Of a stretch of DNA of 5,745 bases, positions 1-5,745 are shown one piece after another. Made by a program: the position numbers and the translations under genes. The notes below the pieces were generated by a model. That model was given only the letters and a program-made list of their open reading frames with translations, did no database searches and had not been told where the DNA came from. Every line of letters begins with the position of its first letter. Position 1 is the first letter of the stretch. The stretch is from Fidelibacterota bacterium. Its GTDB lineage: Bacteria > Fidelibacterota > UBA2242 > JAFGTP01. The stretch spans positions 1 through 5,745 of the forward strand of contig JAOZSG010000226.1 in NCBI GenBank assembly GCA_029939785.1, read 5' to 3'.

Positions 1-70
1 AAATATTCCTTACAGAATGAACAGATTCAGTTGGATTTATTTCATTTGTTCCAAAACTACCATATTCCAT
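1..70 (-). CDS. Start of an unidentified gene after fliA (3' part outside window)
   Basis: From the ATG at 70 the frame stays open for 23 codons to the window edge, giving MEYGSFGTNEINPTESVHSV and then RNI. A GGAG lies 5 bases before the ATG, and the gap from the fliA stop is only 16 bases, so it is probably the next gene of the operon. The visible residues are polar, rich in Asn, Ser and Thr, with no hydrophobic segment and no known domain start. They look disordered. Such an N-terminus would suit a FlgM-type anti-sigma factor or another small flagellar protein, but 23 residues cannot decide. It does not resemble the start of FliM, which follows fliA in Campylobacter. Too short for any firm assignment. 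Confidence 0.6.
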   Translation of the reverse strand, partial: MEYGSFGTNEINPTESVHSVRNI

Positions 71-75
71 GGTAA

Positions 76-79
76 CTCC
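76..79 (-). promoter_or_regulatory. Ribosome binding site of the truncated gene after fliA (GGAG)
   Basis: GGAG is 5 bases before the ATG at 70, in the 16-base gap after the fliA stop. It is the main support for calling a further gene here. Confidence 0.6.
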
Positions 80-86
80 AAATTAA

Positions 87-854
87 TCAATTTTTTAATT
101 TCTTTTGTAAATTCATCAATGTTTCATTCATTATTTGAGAAACTCTTGATTCACTAATGGCAAGTATTTGACCAATATCACTCAATGTTAATTCCTCATA
201 ATAATATAATGCAAGAACAACCCTTTCTCGTTCAGGTAATTCCTTTATATATTGTTTTAATTCTTTTTTTAAACTCAATTGTTGAAGTTCAACATCCGGT
301 TGGCTTTGTTTATCGTCAGGTATGATATCTTTTCGTGTAAAGGAATCTTCACTATCACTACCGCCTATTTTTTCATCAAGTGAAAGAGTAAAACTCAGAG
401 ACATGATACTTTGAATTTTATATAATTCTTTAACAGTTATATTTAAATATTCACAAATTTCACTGTTAAGTGGTTCTCTGCTTAACTGTGATTTTAATGT
501 GTCTGTTGCACTTTTTACTTTTGTGATTTTGTCTATTTGATTACGACTTAATACTCCGGATTTTCTAATAGCATCAACAATTTCTCCATGGATTCTTTTA
601 TATGCAAAAGTTTTGAAAGTTACACCCATATCAAGTTTAAATCTTTCAATGGAGTCAATTAAACCTACAATGCCATATTGATTTAAATCGTCTTTACGTA
701 AAATTGTGTTACTTGGAATATTTATTCTTCCTACGATATATTTTACGAGTGGTAAATATTTTTTAATTGCATCTTCTTTTTTCTTAGGATCACCTGTTTT
801 GATATATTCTGCAATTTCTAGTTCCGCTAATTTAAATTGACCTTTATTATTCAT
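87..854 (-). CDS. fliA: FliA/SigD/WhiG-type flagellar sigma factor (sigma-28)
   Basis: This group 3 sigma-70 factor directs RNA polymerase to late flagellar promoters (flagellin, caps, often motor and chemotaxis genes). At 255 residues it has the expected length. Region 2 spans about 27-100 (YLPLVKYIVGRI, DDLNQYGIVGLIDSIERF, FKTFAYKRIHGEIVDAIR), region 3 about 101-150, a loop with several acidic residues about 160-190, and region 4 about 199-253 (LPERERVVLALYYYEELTLSDIGQILAISESRVSQI), including the helix-turn-helix; LYYYEEL and ESRVSQ are hallmarks of the FliA group. The region 2.4/3 junction reads RKSGVLSRNQ where the family usually has DWVPR or DWLPR. The ATG overlaps the upstream stop as TAATG, with AGAGG 7 bases before it. 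FliA is normally held inactive by FlgM until hook completion; no recognisable flgM lies within the window, although the truncated gene just downstream is a possible candidate. Placement in the export operon implies expression before late genes. Confidence 0.96.
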   Translation of the reverse strand: MNNKGQFKLAELEIAEYIKTGDPKKKEDAIKKYLPLVKYIVGRINIPSNTILRKDDLNQYGIVGLIDSIERFKLDMGVTFKTFAYKRIHGEIVDAIRKSGVLSRNQIDKITKVKSATDTLKSQLSREPLNSEICEYLNITVKELYKIQSIMSLSFTLSLDEKIGGSDSEDSFTRKDIIPDDKQSQPDVELQQLSLKKELKQYIKELPERERVVLALYYYEELTLSDIGQILAISESRVSQIMNETLMNLQKKLKN

Positions 855-1120
855 TATTCAGCCTCTTCTTCATTATCTTCGTTCTCAGTATTTATTTCTT
901 CAATATTTTCATTTTGAACTTGTAAATGTTCTTTCATGTTATTATTAATCAAAACCCATTTTAATAATTGACCACTCATTGAAAAAACAAAAAGTATACC
1001 GAGAAATACAATAGAACTTCGAACAAAACATGTGAATAAACTTATTTCACTATTTAATGTACCTAAAATAAATGAGAACAGTGCAATAGACAAAGATAAT
1101 AAATATATTACTTTAGTCAT
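854..1120 (-). CDS. Small two-helix membrane protein with acidic tail, between flhG and fliA
   Basis: I do not recognise a family. The 88-residue product has two hydrophobic segments (about residues 5-22 and 35-57) joined by a short loop, then a charged, Asn/Glu-rich tail (61-88) that becomes almost wholly acidic at the end (ENEDNEEEAE). Basic residues near both ends (Lys3, Lys54, Lys63) suggest a hairpin with both termini in the cytoplasm; this is inference from the positive-inside rule. There is no signal cleavage site or catalytic motif. It is very likely real: AGGAG lies 7 bases before the ATG, and one-base TAATG overlaps join it to flhG before and fliA after. As I recall, Campylobacter and Helicobacter also carry an unnamed small protein between flhG and fliA (Cj0062c, HP1033); homology to those is not shown. 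A role in flagellar assembly or in sigma-28 control is a guess from position. Confidence 0.85.
   Translation of the reverse strand: MTKVIYLLSLSIALFSFILGTLNSEISLFTCFVRSSIVFLGILFVFSMSGQLLKWVLINNNMKEHLQVQNENIEEINTENEDNEEEAE
862..866 (-). promoter_or_regulatory. Ribosome binding site of fliA (AGAGG)
   Basis: AGAGG lies 7 bases before the ATG at 854, within the acidic tail codons of the upstream small gene. It supports this start over later in-frame codons and fits re-initiation at the TAATG overlap. Confidence 0.7.
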
Positions 1121-1992
1121 TAATCATCTCCTATACTAATATCTTTATTTGCCAATACTCTATCAAAATATTTTTCCCCTTTATCAAATCCGGAGTTAGG
1201 AAGTTTGAGAATATTTCTTGTAATTATTTTTAATGTTTTTGCAGAGTCAGAGTTTGGATATTTGAGTATAAATGGTGTCTGTGTTCTGATTGAATATTTT
1301 ATCGCTCCATCTTCCAACAGACATCCACCAAATACAATATGATTATGAAGAAATCTTCTAACCATTAAATCCATTTTTTTAAATAATGACTCTCCCTCAC
1401 TCGCATTTTTAACCATATTTACAACTAACATAACTGGCATAAATTTATTTGCTTGTTTTATAATTTTAATCATTCCATAGGCATCTGCTATTGAAGAAGG
1501 ATCTAAAGTAACAGTAACAATAACTTTATTTGCTCCGAGGACAAAAGGTAACACCTGTTGATGAATTCCTGCACCGGAATCAACGATAATATAATCATAA
1601 TCACCCTCATATTTCGAAAACAGAAGTCTGAGTTTATCAATTATATCATCACCCATATCTATTAAATCGGTTACTGCTGATGATGCCGGTAATACATGTA
1701 TACCTTCAGGTCCCTTAATTATTACATCTTTTAATGTTTTTTTCCCTGATAGGACATCTGCGAGTGTATTTTTAGGTCGTAAACCCAGAAATAAATCAAT
1801 ATTTCCAAGATGAATATCTGCATCGAATAAAAGAACCTTCTTTTTAAGAGTACTTAGTAAAATAGCAAGATTAACACTTAAATTTGTTTTACCTACCCCA
1901 CCTTTTCCACTTGTTACAGTAATGACGGTTGTTTTTTTATCTTGAAGATTAGAATTTCCAAATTTAAAAAGATTGTTCGAATAATTTGTCAT
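1120..1992 (-). CDS. flhG: FlhG (YlxH/FleN), MinD-type ATPase controlling flagellar number
   Basis: FlhG is a ParA/MinD-family ATPase that dimerises on ATP at the membrane and restrains FlhF, so limiting flagellar number. The 290 residues show a deviant Walker A, SGKGGVGKT (28-36, with the signature lysine Lys30 and Lys35), the LLFDADIHLGNIDLFLGL segment (54-71, switch I/A' region), and Walker B YDYIIVDSGAGI (132-143). A later VNMVKNASEG (191-200) fits the adenine-side loop of MinD proteins. The C-terminal 35 residues could form the membrane-targeting helix, but I cannot confirm that. The usual N-terminal DQAxxLR helix, which stimulates FlhF, is not recognisable: residues 1-27 are short and Asn-rich, and an in-frame TAA two codons upstream rules out a longer start. 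It follows flhF by 6 bases in the same frame and overlaps the next gene by one base. A generic MinD is unlikely given the neighbours. Confidence 0.95.
   Translation of the reverse strand: MTNYSNNLFKFGNSNLQDKKTTVITVTSGKGGVGKTNLSVNLAILLSTLKKKVLLFDADIHLGNIDLFLGLRPKNTLADVLSGKKTLKDVIIKGPEGIHVLPASSAVTDLIDMGDDIIDKLRLLFSKYEGDYDYIIVDSGAGIHQQVLPFVLGANKVIVTVTLDPSSIADAYGMIKIIKQANKFMPVMLVVNMVKNASEGESLFKKMDLMVRRFLHNHIVFGGCLLEDGAIKYSIRTQTPFILKYPNSDSAKTLKIITRNILKLPNSGFDKGEKYFDRVLANKDISIGDD
1128..1132 (-). promoter_or_regulatory. Ribosome binding site of the small membrane protein (AGGAG)
   Basis: A perfect AGGAG lies 7 bases before the ATG at 1120, inside the last codons of flhG. It is the best Shine-Dalgarno match in the window and is the main evidence that the 88-residue frame is a translated gene. 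Confidence 0.75.
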
Positions 1993-1998
1993 TTTTTA

Positions 1999-3141
1999 TT
2001 ACCTATTGAGATTTGATTCTATTTTTTCCCAAATATATCTATCATTGTTAATTTTTATATCATTTGGAATAGATTGACCAATTCCATAATAATAAACCGG
2101 GAGATTTGCTGCTTTTACCATTGACACAACCTTTCCTGGAAAATGTATCTCATCTATCTTTGTAATAATCATGCCATTTACACCAAGACTGCTATATATT
2201 TGAGAAAATTCACGAACAATTGCTGAGTCTGTAGTACTACTTAATACTAAGAGTTTCTTCATATTTTCAACTTGTAAAAAATAATTTTCCATTTCTGATA
2301 TATATTTTTTATTAAAAGGACTTCTTCCCGGAGTATCTACAAGTATGATATCAAATTTGCGTAAATTATCAATAGAATCGGAAAATTTTTCCGTATCTCG
2401 AACTTCAATTACAGGTATTGATGTCAAATTTGAGAATTTTTTTAGAGCTTCTGTAGCCGCCATTCTATAGCAGTCAGTTGATATAATTGCAACCTTTTTA
2501 TCCTGTGTAATTTCTCGATTTGTAGCCATTTTCATCAAACTTGTTGTCTTTCCCGTTCCGGCAGGTCCTATTAATGAAAACACTTGTTGTTCATTATTAT
2601 CTGAAAACAATTTACGTGAATTGAATAAACGACAAATTTGGGCTTCTAAACTTTCTATTATTACTTCTGATGAAATGTTTGGAATATTTTCTAGTCTACT
2701 ATAAGTATTCATTAAAAATTCAACTGCATCAATACTATTGATTCCTGTTCTTTCAAGAGATTCCCTTATCTTGTTATATGTTTTTGGAAGTTCAGGAAAT
2801 AATATTTTTTTTATATATCCATTTAATTTTTCAATTTCATTCCCAATATAGGAAATTTCAGGTGAATTCAATTTATTGTTTAACCCTTGATAAGTTTTTT
2901 TCCTTTTATGAGAAAAATTTATATTTGAGTTTATCTTTAAATTAGCTTTATTTTTTTGAGGTAAAGAAAATTCTTCATTGCCGGCAATAACTCTAACCTC
3001 AATAATATTTTTTTCTTCTGAAAAAAAACCACCACTTTTTGTTTCTTTTGAATCTAAGATAATTACATCTTCTCCAAGTTCAGTTTTTGCCTTATCTAAT
3101 GCTTCTTGATATGTTTTTCCTGAATAAATTTTAGGCTTCAT
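1999..3141 (-). CDS. flhF: FlhF, SRP-type GTPase for flagellar placement
   Basis: FlhF is the third SRP GTPase (with Ffh and FtsY); it sits at the membrane and marks where the export apparatus and MS ring assemble. The 380 residues show the usual three parts: an N-terminal B domain (MKPKIYSGKTYQEALDKAK, then GEDVIILDSKET), a poorly conserved basic, Asn/Lys-rich linker (about 60-95), and the NG domain. GTPase motifs are G1 GPAGTGKTT (192-200), motif II DCYRMAATEAL (223-233), G3 DTPGR (269-273), G4 TKIDE (327-331) and G5 GIGQSIPNDI (353-362). Motif II departs from the usual DTYRIxAVEQL: Cys replaces Thr224 and Ala replaces Gln232. The ATG at 3141 lies inside the end of flhA, with AGGG 7 bases upstream, which suggests translational coupling. 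The gene ends in tandem TAA TAA just before flhG, its regulatory partner. The identity is very secure; the consequence of the motif II change is not known. Confidence 0.97.
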   Translation of the reverse strand: MKPKIYSGKTYQEALDKAKTELGEDVIILDSKETKSGGFFSEEKNIIEVRVIAGNEEFSLPQKNKANLKINSNINFSHKRKKTYQGLNNKLNSPEISYIGNEIEKLNGYIKKILFPELPKTYNKIRESLERTGINSIDAVEFLMNTYSRLENIPNISSEVIIESLEAQICRLFNSRKLFSDNNEQQVFSLIGPAGTGKTTSLMKMATNREITQDKKVAIISTDCYRMAATEALKKFSNLTSIPVIEVRDTEKFSDSIDNLRKFDIILVDTPGRSPFNKKYISEMENYFLQVENMKKLLVLSSTTDSAIVREFSQIYSSLGVNGMIITKIDEIHFPGKVVSMVKAANLPVYYYGIGQSIPNDIKINNDRYIWEKIESNLNR

Positions 3142-5191
3142 TTGGATACCCTATTTCTCCCATTGTTTTTATTTCTGTTTCCGGTGTTATCTCTGAAAAT
3201 GATAAAATTGAAATATTTGGTAATATCGGTTCGATAAAATTCTTAACTGTATATCGAATTGGCGGTGAAACTAAGATTATGGGCTGCATTCCTGTTTCTG
3301 ACATTTTTTCAGCCTTATCAGATATTGTTTCAAATAACTTATTAACTTGTTTTGGTGTAAATCCAAGATTATGACTATGCCCATTTCCATTTTTTAATAC
3401 TTGCATTATATGATCTTCAAGCCTTGGATCAAAAGTAGAAACGTTTAATATATCTGCACCTTGTTTCAAATGTGCTGTAATGGTTTCAGCAAGTGTTTTG
3501 CGAACATATTCAGTGAGTACATTTGCATCTTTTGATACATGTGAATAATCGGCGATTGTCTCAAGAATTTGGATTAAATTTCTGATAGGAATTTTTTCTG
3601 ATAATAAATTTTTTAATATCTGTGTCAATGTACCTAATGGAATTAAATCAGGGATAACTCCTTCGACAACTGTATTATGAGTTTCACTAAGATGGTCCAG
3701 CATTTTTTGAGTTTCTTGTCTGTTTACTAATCGATATGCCTGACTTTTTAATACTTCCATTAAATGTGTTGCTATTATTGCAGGTGGTTCAATAACTGTA
3801 TATCCGGCAATTTCTGCTTTTTCTCTTTCCTTTTCAGATATCCATAACGCAGGTAAACCAAAAGTAGGTTCGATAGTTTCATAGCCTTCTATTTCAATTC
3901 TATTATCAGGATTAAGGACAAGATAGTTACCCATTATCACATCACCTTGTGCTTTTTCTATGCCGTAAATTTTAAATACATATGAATTTGATTTTAGTTG
4001 AATATTATCACGAATTCGTATAGGTGGTATAATAACACCAAGTTCTAATGCCAGACTTTTTCTTATTGTTGATATTCTTTTTAAAAGATTTCCTCCTTGA
4101 TTAGCATCAACCAATGGAATCAAACCATAACCTATTTCAATTTCAAAAGCATCCGGATGAAGAAAATCTTCAATTTTTTCTTCAACTTGTTCAGCTTCTT
4201 CAATTTCTTCCTCTTTGGCTTCTTCTATTTCAGTAAGAATGTCTTTTTGTTCTTTTTGAAATTTTATTGCAGCAAAACCAATAACTAATGATATAACCAT
4301 AAAAGGTAAAAAAGGTAATCCCGGCATTATACCAAGTAAAAACAGAATTACAGCACTTACCATAGCAGCTTTGGGTTGTTTACTTAATTGACCACTAATT
4401 TGAACACCCATACTGACATTGCCGGCAGCACGAGTTGTTATAATACCTGCTGATGTAGAAATTATCAAAGCTGGTATTTGGGCAACTAAACCATCTCCAA
4501 CAGTTAATAATGTATATAAATTGGCAGCTTCACCAAATGGTAATCCACGTTGAAAAACACCAATTGCAAGTCCACCAATTATATTAATACTAGTTATTAA
4601 TAAACCGGCAATAGCATCTCCACGAACAAATTTTGAAGACCCATCCATGGCACCATAAAATTCAGCTTCATTTGATATATGTTGTCGTCTTTCTTTTGCT
4701 TCATTATCATCTATAAGTCCGGCGTTTAAATCAGCATCAATAGCCATCTGTTTTCCAGGCATAGCATCAAGTGTAAATCGTGCTGAAACTTCCGCAATTC
4801 TTCCTGCACCTTTTGTAATTACGACAAAATTAATAATCACTAAAATAAGAAATACTACTACGCCGACAACGTAATTCCCGCCAACAACAAAATTTCCAAA
4901 CGATTCAATGATTTCTCCTGCATATCCATTCCCAAGAATCAATCTTGTTGTCGAAATATTTAATGATAAGCGGAATAAAGTCATAATTAATAACAAACTT
5001 GGAAAAACGGAAAATTCAAGAGGATCGTGTATATAGAGCGACACAAAAAGCACAACGAGGGCACCTGTAATACTCATTACAAGACAAATATCCATGATAA
5101 AAGTAGGTAATGGTAATATCATTAATGCAAGAATAGCCACTATTATAAATGCAAGATAGATATTACTTTTATCTGAAACTATTCTAGCCAA
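3131..5191 (-). CDS. flhA: FlhA, flagellar type III export gate protein
   Basis: FlhA forms the export gate ring in the inner membrane under the basal body; its cytoplasmic ring docks chaperone-substrate complexes. At 686 residues it is full length. Residues 10-130 and 190-310 hold about eight hydrophobic helices. Between them is the FHIPEP-family signature (about 131-172: RIAEVSARFTLDAMPGKQM, then IDADLNAG and AKERR). VRGDAIAGLLI (189-199) carries the conserved Asp192, matching the proton-coupling Asp208 of Salmonella FlhA by motif. A Glu-rich linker (about 314-342) leads to the cytoplasmic domain (about 346-686), which includes GYGLIPLVD, PPIRIRDN, LVNRQETQ, VEGVIPDLIPLGTLTQILKNLL and LVSPPIRYTVKNFIEP. 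The start is a TTG, chosen because AAAAGG lies 6 bases upstream and the N-terminus then fits the family; the next Met (residue 24) would remove half of the first helix. The 3' end overlaps flhF by 11 bases. Confidence 0.98.
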   Translation of the reverse strand: MARIVSDKSNIYLAFIIVAILALMILPLPTFIMDICLVMSITGALVVLFVSLYIHDPLEFSVFPSLLLIMTLFRLSLNISTTRLILGNGYAGEIIESFGNFVVGGNYVVGVVVFLILVIINFVVITKGAGRIAEVSARFTLDAMPGKQMAIDADLNAGLIDDNEAKERRQHISNEAEFYGAMDGSSKFVRGDAIAGLLITSINIIGGLAIGVFQRGLPFGEAANLYTLLTVGDGLVAQIPALIISTSAGIITTRAAGNVSMGVQISGQLSKQPKAAMVSAVILFLLGIMPGLPFLPFMVISLVIGFAAIKFQKEQKDILTEIEEAKEEEIEEAEQVEEKIEDFLHPDAFEIEIGYGLIPLVDANQGGNLLKRISTIRKSLALELGVIIPPIRIRDNIQLKSNSYVFKIYGIEKAQGDVIMGNYLVLNPDNRIEIEGYETIEPTFGLPALWISEKEREKAEIAGYTVIEPPAIIATHLMEVLKSQAYRLVNRQETQKMLDHLSETHNTVVEGVIPDLIPLGTLTQILKNLLSEKIPIRNLIQILETIADYSHVSKDANVLTEYVRKTLAETITAHLKQGADILNVSTFDPRLEDHIMQVLKNGNGHSHNLGFTPKQVNKLFETISDKAEKMSETGMQPIILVSPPIRYTVKNFIEPILPNISILSFSEITPETEIKTMGEIGYPNEA

Positions 5192-5194
5192 TGT

Positions 5195-5745
5195 TTACCT
5201 TTTGTTTTTTTTCATTTTATATACTTTTGCCAAAATTTCAGCAACTGCCTGAAAAAATAAAAAAGGAATTTGCATTCCAATTTCTACATATTCAAACAGA
5301 CTCCTGGCTAAAGGTTTATCTTCTATAATTGGTATATTGTGTTCTATTGCAATCTCTTTTATTTTTTCTGCTATTTTTCTTTTACCTTTAGCTACTATAA
5401 TAGGTGCATCAGATTTTTCTTTGGGTTTATATTTTATTGCAATTGCAATGAATGTCGGATTTGTTACTACAACTGTTGCATCAGGAACATCAGTCATCAT
5501 CCTGCTTCGGGACAATTGTTTTTGAACAGACCGAATTCTTCCTTTTATTTCTGGATTTCCTTCATACTGCTTTCTTTCATCTTTTATTTCCTGCTTGGTC
5601 ATTCTAAGTTTTTTCTCATGTTGCCACTTTTGAAATACATAATCTGCAATACCTAATATCAATAAAACTGCACTAACTATATAACCAATTTCAAGGAAGA
5701 CTTTGCCAAAAAAACCAAGTAATTCACCAATAGTTGAATTATACA
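5195..5745 (-). CDS. flhB: FlhB, flagellar type III export switch protein (C-terminal half, 5' end outside window)
   Basis: FlhB is the inner-membrane export subunit whose cytoplasmic domain switches substrate specificity from rod/hook to filament proteins. The frame is open to the window edge and gives 182 residues, against about 350-380 for the family, so the first three membrane helices are missing. Visible in order: the last membrane helix (about residues 15-31 of the fragment), the basic linker with KQEIKDE and EGNPEIKGRIR (50-71), the cleavage loop VVVTNPTF (91-98), then the compact C-terminal domain with IIVAKGK, NIPIIEDKPLARSL and the amphipathic end. The loop reads NPTF where the family has NPTH. 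The TTG codon at 5662 is internal, inside the last membrane helix, and is not the start. The gene ends one codon before flhA and in the same frame. A free-standing C-terminal FlhB paralogue is unlikely because the membrane helix and the upstream frame are intact. The identity is very secure. Confidence 0.96.
   Translation of the reverse strand, partial: YNSTIGELLGFFGKVFLEIGYIVSAVLLILGIADYVFQKWQHEKKLRMTKQEIKDERKQYEGNPEIKGRIRSVQKQLSRSRMMTDVPDATVVVTNPTFIAIAIKYKPKEKSDAPIIVAKGKRKIAEKIKEIAIEHNIPIIEDKPLARSLFEYVEIGMQIPFLFFQAVAEILAKVYKMKKNKR
5198..5203 (-). promoter_or_regulatory. Ribosome binding site of flhA (AAAAGG)
   Basis: AAAAGG sits inside the last codons of flhB, 6 bases before a TTG. It decides the flhA start: no ATG is available until residue 24. 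The flhB stop TAA lies between this site and the TTG, so ribosomes finishing flhB end directly on the flhA start site, as expected for translational coupling. Confidence 0.7.

Noticed and set aside
71..86. Terminator after fliA
   Set aside because: The gap is only 16 bases, has no inverted repeat followed by a T run, and contains a ribosome binding site for the next gene.
1990..2010. Promoter between flhF and flhG from the AT-rich sequence
   Set aside because: The gap is 6 bases, the AT richness matches the whole window, and no paired -35/-10 elements stand out.
3021..3028. Run of eight A in flhF (with a similar run at 5205-5212 in flhB) as possible phase-variation tracts
   Set aside because: Runs of this length are expected by chance at this base composition, both frames are intact, and the flhB run is only a few codons before the stop, where slippage would change little.
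4097..4288. Plus-strand open frame rich in Phe and Asn
   Set aside because: It is the antisense of the Glu/Lys-rich FlhA linker; GAA and AAA codons read backwards give TTC and TTT. No ribosome binding site or family signal.
5337..5656. Two overlapping plus-strand open frames
   Set aside because: Both lie opposite the conserved FlhB C-terminal domain; their hydrophobic or Cys/Tyr-rich products are products of AT-rich antisense reading.
1..5745. CRISPR array, tRNA, insertion sequence or phage remnant
   Set aside because: Nearly the whole window is covered by conserved flagellar genes on one strand; no direct repeats, terminal inverted repeats or RNA gene signatures were seen.

Overview
The window is a fully coding stretch of a flagellar operon, with every recognised gene on the minus strand. 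In transcription order (right to left) it holds the C-terminal half of flhB, complete flhA, flhF and flhG (MinD/YlxH-like), a small unnamed two-helix membrane protein, complete fliA (sigma-28) and the first 23 codons of one more gene that leaves the window at position 1. I see no RNA gene, mobile element, CRISPR array, promoter or terminator, and no intergenic gap longer than about 20 bases.

The genes are packed as one transcript. flhB and flhA are separated by one codon, flhA and flhF overlap by 11 bases, flhF and flhG are 6 bases apart, and flhG/small gene and small gene/fliA both join by one-base TAATG overlaps. Most starts have a good purine-rich ribosome binding site 5-7 bases upstream. 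Any promoter must lie upstream of the flhB fragment, outside the window.

The organism is an AT-rich (roughly 30% GC, judged by eye), flagellated bacterium. The order flhB-flhA-flhF-flhG-...-fliA occurs in Bacillota, Spirochaetota and other deep lineages. The sub-order flhF-flhG-small membrane protein-fliA also recalls Campylobacter and Helicobacter. The sequence does not let me fix the phylum.

The products make one assembly module. FlhB and FlhA are the substrate-switch and export-gate subunits of the flagellar type III secretion apparatus. FlhF (SRP-type GTPase) and FlhG (MinD-type ATPase) set where and how many flagella are built. FliA transcribes the late genes once the hook is complete.

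This is mainly a standard flagellar region and I do not see a wholly new system. The points worth a second look are an NPTF in place of the NPTH autocleavage motif of FlhB, an FlhG with no recognisable DQAxxLR activator helix, a variant motif II in FlhF, a reworked region 2.4/3 junction in FliA, the coupled small membrane protein, and the truncated gene after fliA.
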